Part shown: piece by piece, positions 54,113 to 63,655 of the stretch
Layout: each line of letters starts with the position of its first letter
Numbering within the stretch: position 1 is the first letter of the stretch
NCBI GenBank assembly: GCA_902618245.1
Contig: CACMZR010000004.1
Coordinates: 62,001-126,000 of the forward strand
Origin: an uncultured Bacteroidota bacterium
GTDB lineage: Bacteria > Bacteroidota > Bacteroidia > Flavobacteriales > Flavobacteriaceae
Reading direction: 5' to 3'
Length of the DNA stretch: 64,000 nt
Made by a program: the position numbers and the translations under genes
Notes under the pieces: generated by a model
What the model saw: only the letters and a program-made list of their open reading frames with translations
Database searches by the model: none
Told to the model about the DNA's origin: nothing

Positions 54113-54838
54113 TTATTTTGACTGGACAGCTAAGTTATAAACTACTAAACCAAATCCAATTTTGTTGATAGCATCGCCAACATTATATACGACATCCATA
54201 GGAAGGCCGCCGAAAATGCCACTATACCATCCTTCAGTTCCAGCCATATACCCAATAGGATATATTGCCCAACCTACTAATACAAACCAACATAACGCCT
54301 TGTGTGCAGATTGAACTGCTCCACCAGCTGCTGCTGCAAGTTTTGAAGCTCCTCCAAGCCATATTTCATATGCAATATAGAAATAAGCAATACCTGAAAT
54401 AAGACCCCATACTGCAGGACCTGAACCAGTAGTGTAAACAGCTTCACCGAAGTAACCAGCAACTAACATGATAGTAGATACGAATATCATTTTCCACATT
54501 AGTGTTTTAGTTGCACCTGCTGCTTTTAGAATTAAATAAAATTCTACACACATTAGAGGGACAGTAAGAACCCAGTCAACATACCTAAAGAAAGTTGGGG
54601 ATGTTGCATTAGTTGCCCAATAGTCTCTCATATACCAGTAGTGTACTGCTGCAATGAACGTAATTAAACCAGATACTAAAATGGAAGTTTTCCATTTACT
54701 ATCAAAGGAGTTCATTGAAAGAAAGAAGAACGCTGATGCTGCCATCATCGCCATACATCCTACGAAGAAAGTAAATCCAACGTAGTCGTCTGTGGCCATC
54801 GCTGGCGCTACAGTCATTAAGCTAAGAATTTTTTCCAT
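54113..54838 (-). CDS. Proteorhodopsin, proton-pump (DTE) type, Met at the spectral tuning site
   Basis: FRYVDWVLTVPLMCVEFYLIL aligns to D97/T101/position 105/E108; AAVHYWYMR (H75); VGDAINKIGFGLVVYN (retinal Lys). Confidence 0.97.
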   Translation of the reverse strand: MEKILSLMTVAPAMATDDYVGFTFFVGCMAMMAASAFFFLSMNSFDSKWKTSILVSGLITFIAAVHYWYMRDYWATNATSPTFFRYVDWVLTVPLMCVEFYLILKAAGATKTLMWKMIFVSTIMLVAGYFGEAVYTTGSGPAVWGLISGIAYFYIAYEIWLGGASKLAAAAGGAVQSAHKALCWFVLVGWAIYPIGYMAGTEGWYSGIFGGLPMDVVYNVGDAINKIGFGLVVYNLAVQSK

Positions 54839-54920
54839 GATTAAATCAATTATTTATTTTTGTTTAGGTAAATTTAGAAAAAATTAAACTTATTTACTTT
54901 ATTTTTAAAAATATTTTTTT

Positions 54921-55820
54921 TTGAAACCTATAACTGCCTCACAATCAATTATTAACAAATTTTCAATAACCCACTATATAACTATATTTTGTGTGTTTTT
55001 TACTCTATTTTGTCCAGATAATGTTCAAAACATCATTTCTGCAATAGGTATACTTTCCTTTGGAATACTGCATGGAGCCAACGACATAAAAATACTAGTT
55101 AAAAAAAATTCTACTTCTAAGCCAATATTGAAATTCTTTTATCTAATATCTTACGTGATTGTCGTTTTATTAGGAGTTTTAATTTTTTATTTTCTTCCAG
55201 CATTAGGTCTCGCAACTTTTATATCTGTAAGTTGTTATCATTTTGGAGAGCAACACTGGGAAAGTAAGCTTAATAAAATTAAAGAAAGGAGAATATTTTT
55301 CTTAACATATGGAGCTTTGATATTTTCAATTCTCTTTATTTTCCACTATAAATCAATAAATGAGATTATATTTCAAATTTCAAATTATGACTTATCTTAT
55401 GTTGATTTAAAAAATATTTTCATTTTTTCAACTGTTTCATTACTGTGCTTAGTTATTAAAAATTTTAAAAAAATTAAAAATTTGTTGATCGAATTTATGA
55501 TTATTGTTTTTCTTGGAATAATTTTCTCTCAAGGCTCTTTATTATTTGGATTTGGCTTCTATTTTATAATATGGCACAGTTTACCATCATTAAAATCTCA
55601 AATTAGATTTTTATATGAAGGACAAGTAGTAAACCCTTTTAGAAAGTATTTAAAGTCTGGTTTTATTTATTGGATATTCGCAATAATTGGATTAGTAGGA
55701 TTTTATTTTTTAGGCGTTTTGCCTGAAGAGCAATATATATCAGTTTTTTTCTCGTTTTTAGCTGCTATAACATTTCCTCACGTAGTTGTTATGGGCTTAA
55801 TGTTTAAATCATCTGATTAG
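54921..55820 (+). CDS. blh: Brp/Blh-family beta-carotene 15,15'-dioxygenase (retinal synthesis)
   Basis: GILSFGILHGANDIKIL, SCYHFGEQHWE, IIWHSLPSL, FPHVVVMGLMF; TTG start; divergent from proteorhodopsin. Confidence 0.9.
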   Translation: MKPITASQSIINKFSITHYITIFCVFFTLFCPDNVQNIISAIGILSFGILHGANDIKILVKKNSTSKPILKFFYLISYVIVVLLGVLIFYFLPALGLATFISVSCYHFGEQHWESKLNKIKERRIFFLTYGALIFSILFIFHYKSINEIIFQISNYDLSYVDLKNIFIFSTVSLLCLVIKNFKKIKNLLIEFMIIVFLGIIFSQGSLLFGFGFYFIIWHSLPSLKSQIRFLYEGQVVNPFRKYLKSGFIYWIFAIIGLVGFYFLGVLPEEQYISVFFSFLAAITFPHVVVMGLMFKSSD

Positions 55821-55845
55821 TTGGAAATAATTAAAAGCCATTCGT

Positions 55846-55853
55846 TATTTTTG
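55846..55853 (+). promoter_or_regulatory. Candidate -7 element TATTTTTG for ffh
   Basis: Matches TAnnTTTG; TTG 22 nt upstream as weak -33; 20 nt before ffh ATG. Confidence 0.45.
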
Positions 55854-55873
55854 ATAAACAAAATTCTATTTAA

Positions 55874-57202
55874 ATGTTCGATAACCTTAGCAGTAAACTA
55901 GACAAGGCGTTTCAAATACTTAAGGGACATGGAAAAATAACAGAAATTAATGTTGCTGAAACGCTAAAGGAAGTAAGAAGAGCTTTACTAGATGCAGATG
56001 TTAACTATAAGATCGCCAAAGAATTTACATCAACTGTTAAAGAAAAAGCGCTAGGTCAAAAAGTATTAACAAGTCTTCAGCCTGGTCAATTGATGGTCAA
56101 AATTGTAAAAGATGAACTCGCCAGATTAATGGGTTCAGATGCTGTAGGTCTAAATTTAGAATCTAAACCCTCTGTGATTTTAATGTCTGGACTTCAGGGT
56201 TCAGGTAAAACAACATTTACAGGAAAATTAGCTCTACATCTAAAAAAGAAGCATAAGAAAAATCCTTTATTAGTTGCTTGCGATGTCTATCGTCCAGCAG
56301 CAATCGACCAATTAGGAGTTGTCGCTGAGCAAGTAGGGGCTAGTTGGTATTTTGATAAAGAAGAAAAAAATCCAGTTAAAATAGCAAAAGCTGGCTTAAA
56401 AAAAGCGAGTGAAGACAAGCATGATGTTGTAATTATTGATACAGCTGGAAGATTGGCTATTGATGATGTTTTAATGAATGAAATAAAGGAGATTCATTCT
56501 GCTATAAGACCTTCGGAAACTCTATTTGTTGTTGATTCTATGACTGGACAAGATGCTGTCAATACTGCTAAAGCATTTAATAGTGTTTTAAATTTTGATG
56601 GTGTGATTTTAACAAAGTTGGATGGCGATACAAGAGGTGGAGCTGCGTTATCAATAAAATCTGTCGTAGATAAACCGATTAAGTTTATTGGTACTGGTGA
56701 AAAAATGGAAGCCATTGATATCTTTTATCCTGACCGTATGGCTGATAGGATCTTAGGAATGGGTGATGTAGTTTCTTTAGTTGAGAGAGCTCAAGAACAA
56801 TTTGATGAAGAAAAAGCCAAAATAATAAGTAAAAAGATTGCAAAAAATCAGTTTGGGTATGATGATTTTCTATCACAGATTCAACAAGTAAAAAAGATGG
56901 GTAATATGAAAGACCTTATGGGCATGATTCCAGGTGTTGGTAAAATTACAAAAGACATTGATATTGATGACAATGCATTTAAAGGAATTGAGGTTATTAT
57001 TGGCTCAATGACCCAAAAAGAGCGTTCCCAACCTCAATTAATGAATCATAGTAGAAAAATGCGAATAGCTAAAGGTTCTGGAAAACCGATCGAGGAAGTA
57101 AATCAATTGATAAAGCAATTTGAGCAAATGAGTAAAATGATGAAAATGATGCAAGCAGGTAAAGGAAAACATATCATGCAAATGATGCAAAAATTCCGTT
57201 AA
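55874..57202 (+). CDS. ffh: Signal recognition particle protein Ffh
   Basis: GLQGSGKTTFTGKLALHLKKK, VACDVYRPAAIDQL, DTAGRLAIDD, methionine-rich C-terminus. Confidence 0.97.
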   Translation: MFDNLSSKLDKAFQILKGHGKITEINVAETLKEVRRALLDADVNYKIAKEFTSTVKEKALGQKVLTSLQPGQLMVKIVKDELARLMGSDAVGLNLESKPSVILMSGLQGSGKTTFTGKLALHLKKKHKKNPLLVACDVYRPAAIDQLGVVAEQVGASWYFDKEEKNPVKIAKAGLKKASEDKHDVVIIDTAGRLAIDDVLMNEIKEIHSAIRPSETLFVVDSMTGQDAVNTAKAFNSVLNFDGVILTKLDGDTRGGAALSIKSVVDKPIKFIGTGEKMEAIDIFYPDRMADRILGMGDVVSLVERAQEQFDEEKAKIISKKIAKNQFGYDDFLSQIQQVKKMGNMKDLMGMIPGVGKITKDIDIDDNAFKGIEVIIGSMTQKERSQPQLMNHSRKMRIAKGSGKPIEEVNQLIKQFEQMSKMMKMMQAGKGKHIMQMMQKFR

Positions 57203-57206
57203 AGAC

Positions 57207-58079
57207 ATGATTATTTTAGATGGAAAAAAAACTTCAGATCAAATCAAACTAGAAATAAGAGATGAAGTAAATAAAATGAAATTAAAAGGAAAAAGAGTTC
57301 CGCATTTAGCAGCTGTTTTAGTAGGTAACGATGGGGCGAGTCTCACATATGTAGGGAGTAAAGTTCGATCATGTGATTACGTTGGTTTTAAGTCAAGCTT
57401 AATAAAATTAAATAATGATATTTCTGAAAAAAAACTTTTAGAAGAAATTAAAAAATTAAATGATAATCCTAACTTGGATGGTTATATAGTCCAATTACCA
57501 CTTCCAAAACATATAAATGAGCAAACAATTTTATTAGCCATCGATCCAAAAAAAGATGTAGATGGCTTTCATCCAGAAAATTTTGGAAGAATGGCACTAC
57601 AACTAAACTCCTACATACCGGCAACTCCTTTTGGAATCATTCAATTGCTGGAGAGATACAAAGTTCCTACTAGCGGTAAACATTGCGTAGTGGTTGGGCG
57701 AAGTCATATTGTAGGGAAACCAATTAGTATTTTAATGAGTCAAAAAAGATCTGCAGGAAACTCTACTGTTACATTAGCTCACAGCAGAACTGAAAATTTA
57801 GGTGCTATCACACGCCAAGCAGATATAATAATCATGGCACTAGGAATACCTGAGTATTTAAAAGCAGATATGGTTAAAAATGGAGTAACCGTAATAGATG
57901 TTGGAATTACTAGAGTTCCTGATAAGAATAATTCAAAGGGATATTCAATTAAAGGTGATGTGGCATTTGAGGAGGTATCAAAAAAAGCAAGCTTTATAAC
58001 ACCTGTTCCCGGTGGCGTGGGACCAATGACTATCGCAATGTTGTTAAAAAACACTTTACTCGCTAGACAGTGGAACTAA
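57207..58079 (+). CDS. folD: Bifunctional methylenetetrahydrofolate dehydrogenase/cyclohydrolase
   Basis: DGYIVQLPLPKHI, VVVGRSHIVGKPISILM, TPVPGGVGPMTIAMLLKNT. Confidence 0.97.
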   Translation: MIILDGKKTSDQIKLEIRDEVNKMKLKGKRVPHLAAVLVGNDGASLTYVGSKVRSCDYVGFKSSLIKLNNDISEKKLLEEIKKLNDNPNLDGYIVQLPLPKHINEQTILLAIDPKKDVDGFHPENFGRMALQLNSYIPATPFGIIQLLERYKVPTSGKHCVVVGRSHIVGKPISILMSQKRSAGNSTVTLAHSRTENLGAITRQADIIIMALGIPEYLKADMVKNGVTVIDVGITRVPDKNNSKGYSIKGDVAFEEVSKKASFITPVPGGVGPMTIAMLLKNTLLARQWN

Positions 58080-58965
58080 TCTTAGCATCTTCGATCGCAT
58101 TGTAAATTTTTAAAATTAAATAAGCAAAAGTTACTCCAGTTAAAATAAGGATCATTGTCAAATATCCAGTTGCTGAAAAAGAAAGACGAATTAATATTGT
58201 TGCAATTATGAACCCTGTATTTCTTATTAGTTTACTGTACTCTTCTGTGTAACGAAACGATATAAGTAAAATTACTACGTCAGCTAAAATTAAAAGTGTA
58301 AAGAATTGGTTAAAAAAAAGACTGTCTATTTGGGGCACTGATTTTTGATTTAAAATGTCAGCTATCCACTGAAAGAAAGTTGAAGATAACATAATAGTTA
58401 GAACTCCAAAAAGAATAACACTTACAGTTTTTTTTGAATTTATAAATCTAACAAGTTTTGGTTCTTCAACAGGTTTTTTAGGGATTCGGTTTTTATTTTT
58501 ATTAAATAAAAAGATCAACATAAATAAAAATAAAAACCCCAATAAATCAATCATTAATTCCAGGTTATGTCCACTTAACATCCATTTATCATCTAAATCC
58601 ATTTGAGGAATATCTTTAAAAATTTTACGAATTACTATAAGAGAGATAATTTCAAATTGTTTTGAAACACAAGATGTAAATGAACGAGGTAAATAAAACA
58701 ATAATAAGTAAACCTCATAAATTAATATGAGTGAAAATGGAGTGTAAATTGCAGCAATAGGGTCATTTAGTAATTCAGGATAGATAGACGATATAGTTAC
58801 AATTTTTTGTTTATTCAGCAAAATCAGTAAAAGATGAATTCCAAAGCCAAGGCCTGCTGAAATTAAAATTATTTTCTCTATAATTTTTTGTGTTTTTGAA
58901 TCAAAAAACGAATTAAATAATTTATTAAAAATTGAATAAAATGATCCCATAAGATTATTTGGCAA
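58063..58965 (-). CDS. Hypothetical multi-spanning membrane protein
   Basis: 300 aa with several hydrophobic helices; overlaps the upstream VOC gene by 11 nt. Confidence 0.75.
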   Translation of the reverse strand: MPNNLMGSFYSIFNKLFNSFFDSKTQKIIEKIILISAGLGFGIHLLLILLNKQKIVTISSIYPELLNDPIAAIYTPFSLILIYEVYLLLFYLPRSFTSCVSKQFEIISLIVIRKIFKDIPQMDLDDKWMLSGHNLELMIDLLGFLFLFMLIFLFNKNKNRIPKKPVEEPKLVRFINSKKTVSVILFGVLTIMLSSTFFQWIADILNQKSVPQIDSLFFNQFFTLLILADVVILLISFRYTEEYSKLIRNTGFIIATILIRLSFSATGYLTMILILTGVTFAYLILKIYNAIEDAKISSTV

Positions 58966-59377
58966 AAATTTGATCTATGTTTTTAAAGCTTTTAAATTCA
59001 AGTGCATTTCCAGAAGGATCATAAAAGAACATAGTCATTTGTTCTCCAGGCTGATCTTTAAAACGAAGGTAAGGTGAGATTTGAAATTCAATATTTTTTT
59101 CTATCAATTTACTGCTAAAGGAATTAAAATCATCCCATTTTAAAACAACTCCAAAATGTGGTATTGGAACAGCCTTGCCGTCAACTTTATTAAAATGCTT
59201 TTGACCCTCGTATTTCTTGTCTTCATGTAATACTAACTGATGACCAAATAAGGAATAATCAGCCCATTGCTTTGAAAAGCGACCTGGAGTACATTCTAAA
59301 GTATTCTCATAAAAGTCTTGAGCGATAGCTAGATTAGATACAGGAATAGCTAAATGAAAAGGTGTTAAAAGACTCAT
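58955..59377 (-). CDS. VOC/glyoxalase-family protein
   Basis: FHLAIPVSNLAIAQDFYENTL, PHFGVVLKWDDF, MFFYDPSGNALEFKSF. Confidence 0.88.
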   Translation of the reverse strand: MSLLTPFHLAIPVSNLAIAQDFYENTLECTPGRFSKQWADYSLFGHQLVLHEDKKYEGQKHFNKVDGKAVPIPHFGVVLKWDDFNSFSSKLIEKNIEFQISPYLRFKDQPGEQMTMFFYDPSGNALEFKSFKNIDQIFAK

Positions 59378-59441
59378 ACTTAAAGGTACGTAAATTTAAA
59401 AAAAGGGAAGTATTATATACTATATTTACATTTTAATAAAT

Positions 59442-60065
59442 ATGGTTTTAAACGATAAACTATCAGTTGGAAAGGTACTTCCTTTAATGGAATCTTTTCA
59501 TTCACTTCAGGGTGAGGGTTACCACAGTGGATTACCTGCTTATTTTATTCGTTTGGGTGGTTGTGATATTGGTTGTCATTGGTGTGATGTCAAAGAAAGC
59601 TGGGATTTTCAAAAGCATCAACTAACACCTATTAAAAATATTGTCGAAAATGTAGTTGATAACGTTGAAAATGTTGTGATTACAGGCGGAGAACCTTTGA
59701 TGTGGAACATGGATATATTGACTAAGGCTTTAAAGTCAAAAAATAAAAAAACTCATCTTGAAACATCAGGAGCATATAAAATATCTGGGATTTGGGATTG
59801 GTTTTGTTTATCACCAAAAAAAAATAAACTTCCTACTGAACAAGCATACACCCAAGCTGATGAACTTAAAATTATAATTTATAATAAACATGACTTAGAG
59901 TTTGCAGAAAGTTGTGCTAAAAATGTTAAAAAAGATTGTTTACTTTACCTTCAACCAGAATGGGGTAAAAAGGAATTTATAATGTCACACGTAGTTAAGT
60001 ATATTATGCAAAATCCAAAATGGAAAATTTCTCTACAAACTCACAAATATTTAGATATACCCTAG
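59442..60065 (+). CDS. queE: 7-carboxy-7-deazaguanine synthase (radical SAM)
   Basis: ESFHSLQGEGYHSGLPAYFIRLGGCDIGCHWCDVKESW, VVITGGEPLMW. Confidence 0.92.
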   Translation: MVLNDKLSVGKVLPLMESFHSLQGEGYHSGLPAYFIRLGGCDIGCHWCDVKESWDFQKHQLTPIKNIVENVVDNVENVVITGGEPLMWNMDILTKALKSKNKKTHLETSGAYKISGIWDWFCLSPKKNKLPTEQAYTQADELKIIIYNKHDLEFAESCAKNVKKDCLLYLQPEWGKKEFIMSHVVKYIMQNPKWKISLQTHKYLDIP

Positions 60066-61261
60066 TAATAAATCAAATATTTTTTTCTAATCTTTTTAAA
60101 TAATTTAAGTTGTGGTTCCCAACTTTTTCTAATTTCCTTCTCGCTTAAAAAAGATATCAACTGCTGCTTTAATTTATCATTTCCAGCAATATTATTAAAC
60201 CCCTTTAAAAAAAAACTTTCAGGCTTAGGAAAATAACTATAAGCTTCGATAAGCCATTTTAATTCAATTTTTTCAGGTTTTGGAACTTTTGATAAATTCT
60301 TTCCAAAACAAACAATACCATTATGTTTAGGATCTTTTGAGCCAAAATTTGGTAATGGTTTAAAACTATATTTATTTATTTTTAATTCAGGATGTCCAAA
60401 TATTTGAAATTGATTTTCGGTTCCCCGACCTATACTTATTACAGTTGGTTCTAGCAAGCAAAGGCTGGGGTATAGAGCTATTGATTGGCTATTTGGAAGA
60501 TTTGGTGAGGGTCTTTTAGGTAGCTCATACATGGATGTTCGTGAATAGTTTTGTATTGGTATAATTTTTAATTCTGTGATAAGCCCATTTTTTAGCCATC
60601 CCTCACCATTTATCATTAAGGCATATTCCCCAATTGTCATTCCATAAACAATAGGGACAGGGTGCATACCAACAAAACTTGAATATTCTTTTTCTAACAC
60701 AGGACCGTCTACATAGTGCAAGTTTGGATTTGGACGATCTAAAACTATAATTGGAATTTTCATTTCTGCACATGATTCCATAACATAGTGTAGAGTTGAT
60801 ATATAAGTGTAAAAACGAACACCCACATCTTGGAGGTCAAAAATAACGATATCAATATTTTTTAAGTTTTCTTTAGATGGTTTTTTATTTTTTCCATAAA
60901 GAGATACTATTGGTATTCCTGTTTTATTATCATGATGGTCACTAATTTTTTCACCTGCATCTGCGTTACCTCTAAATCCGTGCTCTGGAGCAAAAATTTT
61001 TTCAATATCGACTTGATTTTTTATTAAGAAGTCTACTAGGTGTTGATTTTTAGATTTGTTGAAAAGTAAACTTGCATGATGAGCAACTATTCCTACTTTC
61101 TTATCTTTTAGTAACGGAAGGTAAATTTTAAAACTTTCTGCACCTGGAGAAATTTTCATTTGTCCAATTATGTAACCATGAGAAAATATAATTACAAAAA
61201 ATAATAATGTACTTTTGATAACAAATTTTACAAAAAGCGAGTATATTGAATCTTGTTTCAT
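60062..61261 (-). CDS. DUF1343 / NamZ-like exo-beta-N-acetylmuramidase
   Basis: KKVGIVAHHASL, KIFAPEHGFRGNADAGEKI, DIVIFDLQDVGVRFYTYISTLHYVMESCAE, VLDRPNPN; N-terminal hydrophobic signal. Confidence 0.9.
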   Translation of the reverse strand: MKQDSIYSLFVKFVIKSTLLFFVIIFSHGYIIGQMKISPGAESFKIYLPLLKDKKVGIVAHHASLLFNKSKNQHLVDFLIKNQVDIEKIFAPEHGFRGNADAGEKISDHHDNKTGIPIVSLYGKNKKPSKENLKNIDIVIFDLQDVGVRFYTYISTLHYVMESCAEMKIPIIVLDRPNPNLHYVDGPVLEKEYSSFVGMHPVPIVYGMTIGEYALMINGEGWLKNGLITELKIIPIQNYSRTSMYELPKRPSPNLPNSQSIALYPSLCLLEPTVISIGRGTENQFQIFGHPELKINKYSFKPLPNFGSKDPKHNGIVCFGKNLSKVPKPEKIELKWLIEAYSYFPKPESFFLKGFNNIAGNDKLKQQLISFLSEKEIRKSWEPQLKLFKKIRKKYLIYY

Positions 61262-62481
61262 TGTTTGTGCGCAGAATGAGGGGCTTAAACAGCAGTAAAA
61301 ATAATGTTTCTGCGCGAATTATCAATATTGCAACACTCGCAGTTTCAATAGGTATTGCAACTATTTTAATCGCATTATCATTAAGTAAAGGCCTACAAAA
61401 CGAAATTGAGAATAAGACAGGCATTTTCAATGGTCACATCTTGGTAACTTTATTTGAAAATAACGAATCAAAAATCTCCTTACTACCAATTAATGAAACC
61501 CCTTTGATAAGGGAAAAATTTCTCAATACTAGTAATGTGTCAAGATTTCACCCAGTTGCTCTAAAGGCTGGAATTTTGAAAAATAAATTTGATTTTGAAG
61601 GTATCCTTTTTAAAGGTGTAAATTCTGATTTTGACTCGACAAGTCTGAAAAGTTTTTTTATTCGAGGTCGCTTTCCAAATCTCACAAATGGTTTGAGTAA
61701 AGAGATTTTGATCTCAGAGACATTATCAAAAAAATTAAGTTTAGATGTTGGAGATAAAACAGATGTTTTTTTTCAAAATGATTTAAAAAACGGATTACCA
61801 TCTTTTAGACGTTTTACGGTTTCAGGAATTTTTTTATCAGGATTTCCTGACATTGATGAAAACTTAATATATGGAGATATTGGGCACGTTCAAAAAATTA
61901 ACAAATGGGGAAAAAATCAAATTGGCGCATACGAAGTCTTTGTTAAGAATTTTGATAAACTTAAAAAAACTAATCAAAAAATTTATAACGATTTACCTCC
62001 TGAAATTAATAGTATACCCATTACTGAAAGATACCCAAGCATTTACAAATGGATTGCTTTATTTGATTTTAACGTTTTAATAATTTTAGTAATTATGATA
62101 TTGGTTGGCCTAATTAATATGGCAACTGCATTACTTGTTATAGTTCTCGAAAGAACAAAAATGATTGGGTTATTAAAAGCAATTGGCTTTCAAAATAATT
62201 CAATTAGAAAAATCTTTTTATTCAATGGTATGGTAATTTTGGGTAAAGGATTATTTTTTGGAAATTTAGTTGGATTGGGTTTTTATATTCTTCAAAAAAA
62301 CTTTGGATTGATAAAGTTAGATCCAGCAACCTATTTTGTAGAGTTAGCTCCTGTAAAAATAACTTTTGTTCAAATAATTTTTGTAAACGCACTTTTCCTA
62401 ATTATTTCTGCTCTTCTCCTTTGGATACCTTTAAAAATTATACTCAATATTAATCCATCTCAAGCGTTGAATACCAGGTAG
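61246..62481 (+). CDS. ABC transporter permease, LolE/FtsX family
   Basis: ARIINIATLAVSIGIATILIALSLSKGLQNEI; ERTKMIGLLKAIGFQNNSIRKIFLFNG; TTG start, alternatives 61261 (TTG) or 61276 (ATG). Confidence 0.88.
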   Translation: MNLVSLFVRRMRGLNSSKNNVSARIINIATLAVSIGIATILIALSLSKGLQNEIENKTGIFNGHILVTLFENNESKISLLPINETPLIREKFLNTSNVSRFHPVALKAGILKNKFDFEGILFKGVNSDFDSTSLKSFFIRGRFPNLTNGLSKEILISETLSKKLSLDVGDKTDVFFQNDLKNGLPSFRRFTVSGIFLSGFPDIDENLIYGDIGHVQKINKWGKNQIGAYEVFVKNFDKLKKTNQKIYNDLPPEINSIPITERYPSIYKWIALFDFNVLIILVIMILVGLINMATALLVIVLERTKMIGLLKAIGFQNNSIRKIFLFNGMVILGKGLFFGNLVGLGFYILQKNFGLIKLDPATYFVELAPVKITFVQIIFVNALFLIISALLLWIPLKIILNINPSQALNTR

Positions 62482-62523
62482 ATTCAATTAAGAATGAATA
62501 TCTTTGTAGCAATTTCTTTTACA

Positions 62524-63501
62524 ATGAAATATGCTAAAACAATACTCGAAACGATTGGAAACACACCTTTAGTTCGACTAAATAAAATTACAGATGATAT
62601 TCCAGCATTGGTCTTGGCTAAAGTGGAAAGCTTTAATCCAGGAAACTCTGTCAAAGACCGAATGGCTTTAAAAATGATTGAAGATGCAGAAAAAGATGGT
62701 AGATTAAAAAAAGGTGGTACAATTGTAGAGGGAACTTCTGGAAATACAGGAATGGGTTTAGCTTTAGCAGCAATTGTTAAAGGGTACAAATTAATTTGTG
62801 TTTCAACTGATAAACAGTCAAAAGAAAAATTTGATGTTCTAAAAGCAGTTGGAGCCAAAGTAATAGTATGTCCAACCGATGTGACACCTGAGAATCCAAA
62901 TTCTTATTATAGCACATCAAAAAGGATTGCGGAGGAGACTCCAAACAGCTGGTATGTAAATCAATATGATAATCTATCTAACACGCAGGCTCATTATGAA
63001 ACTACTGGACCAGAAATTTGGGATCAAACAGATGGGAAAATTACAGATTTTGTTGTAGGTGTTGGCACTGGTGGAACTATTTCGGGAGTGGGAAGATACT
63101 TAAAAGAAAAAAATCCTAAAATTAAAATATGGGGCATTGATACTTATGGTTCTGTATTTAAAAAATATCATGAAACAGGAATTTTCGATAAGAATGAGAT
63201 TTATCCTTATACAACCGAAGGTATAGGAGAAGACATTTTACCAGAAAATGTCGATTTTTCTGTAATAGATCATTTCGAGAAGGTAACAGACAAAGATGCA
63301 GCTATTTACACACGAAAGTTAGCAAAACTTGAAGGCATATTTGCTGGAAATTCTTGTGGTGCTGCAATTAGAGGAGTTTTACAACTCAAAGAAAATTTTA
63401 AAAAAAACAACGTTATAGTAGTTTTATTACATGATTCAGGTAGTAGATATATAGGGAAAATTTACAATGATGATTGGATGAAAAAAATGAAATTTTTATA
63501 G
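62524..63501 (+). CDS. Cysteine synthase / cystathionine beta-synthase family PLP enzyme
   Basis: ILETIGNTPLVRLNKI, ESFNPGNSVKDRMALKMI, VEGTSGNTGMGLALAA, VGVGTGGTISGVGRYLKE; ATG at 62524. Confidence 0.93.
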   Translation: MKYAKTILETIGNTPLVRLNKITDDIPALVLAKVESFNPGNSVKDRMALKMIEDAEKDGRLKKGGTIVEGTSGNTGMGLALAAIVKGYKLICVSTDKQSKEKFDVLKAVGAKVIVCPTDVTPENPNSYYSTSKRIAEETPNSWYVNQYDNLSNTQAHYETTGPEIWDQTDGKITDFVVGVGTGGTISGVGRYLKEKNPKIKIWGIDTYGSVFKKYHETGIFDKNEIYPYTTEGIGEDILPENVDFSVIDHFEKVTDKDAAIYTRKLAKLEGIFAGNSCGAAIRGVLQLKENFKKNNVIVVLLHDSGSRYIGKIYNDDWMKKMKFL

Positions 63502-63655
63502 GTTTTCAAAAAATTGTTAATAAATCTTTTAACAACACTGTTGATAACCTGTTATTAATTATAAGTATTGATTTTTATTATCGCTAAATTTGTGACTAAA
63601 TGAATAATATTTGACATATTTTTACGTTTATATTTAAATGTAATTTACTGCTGTT

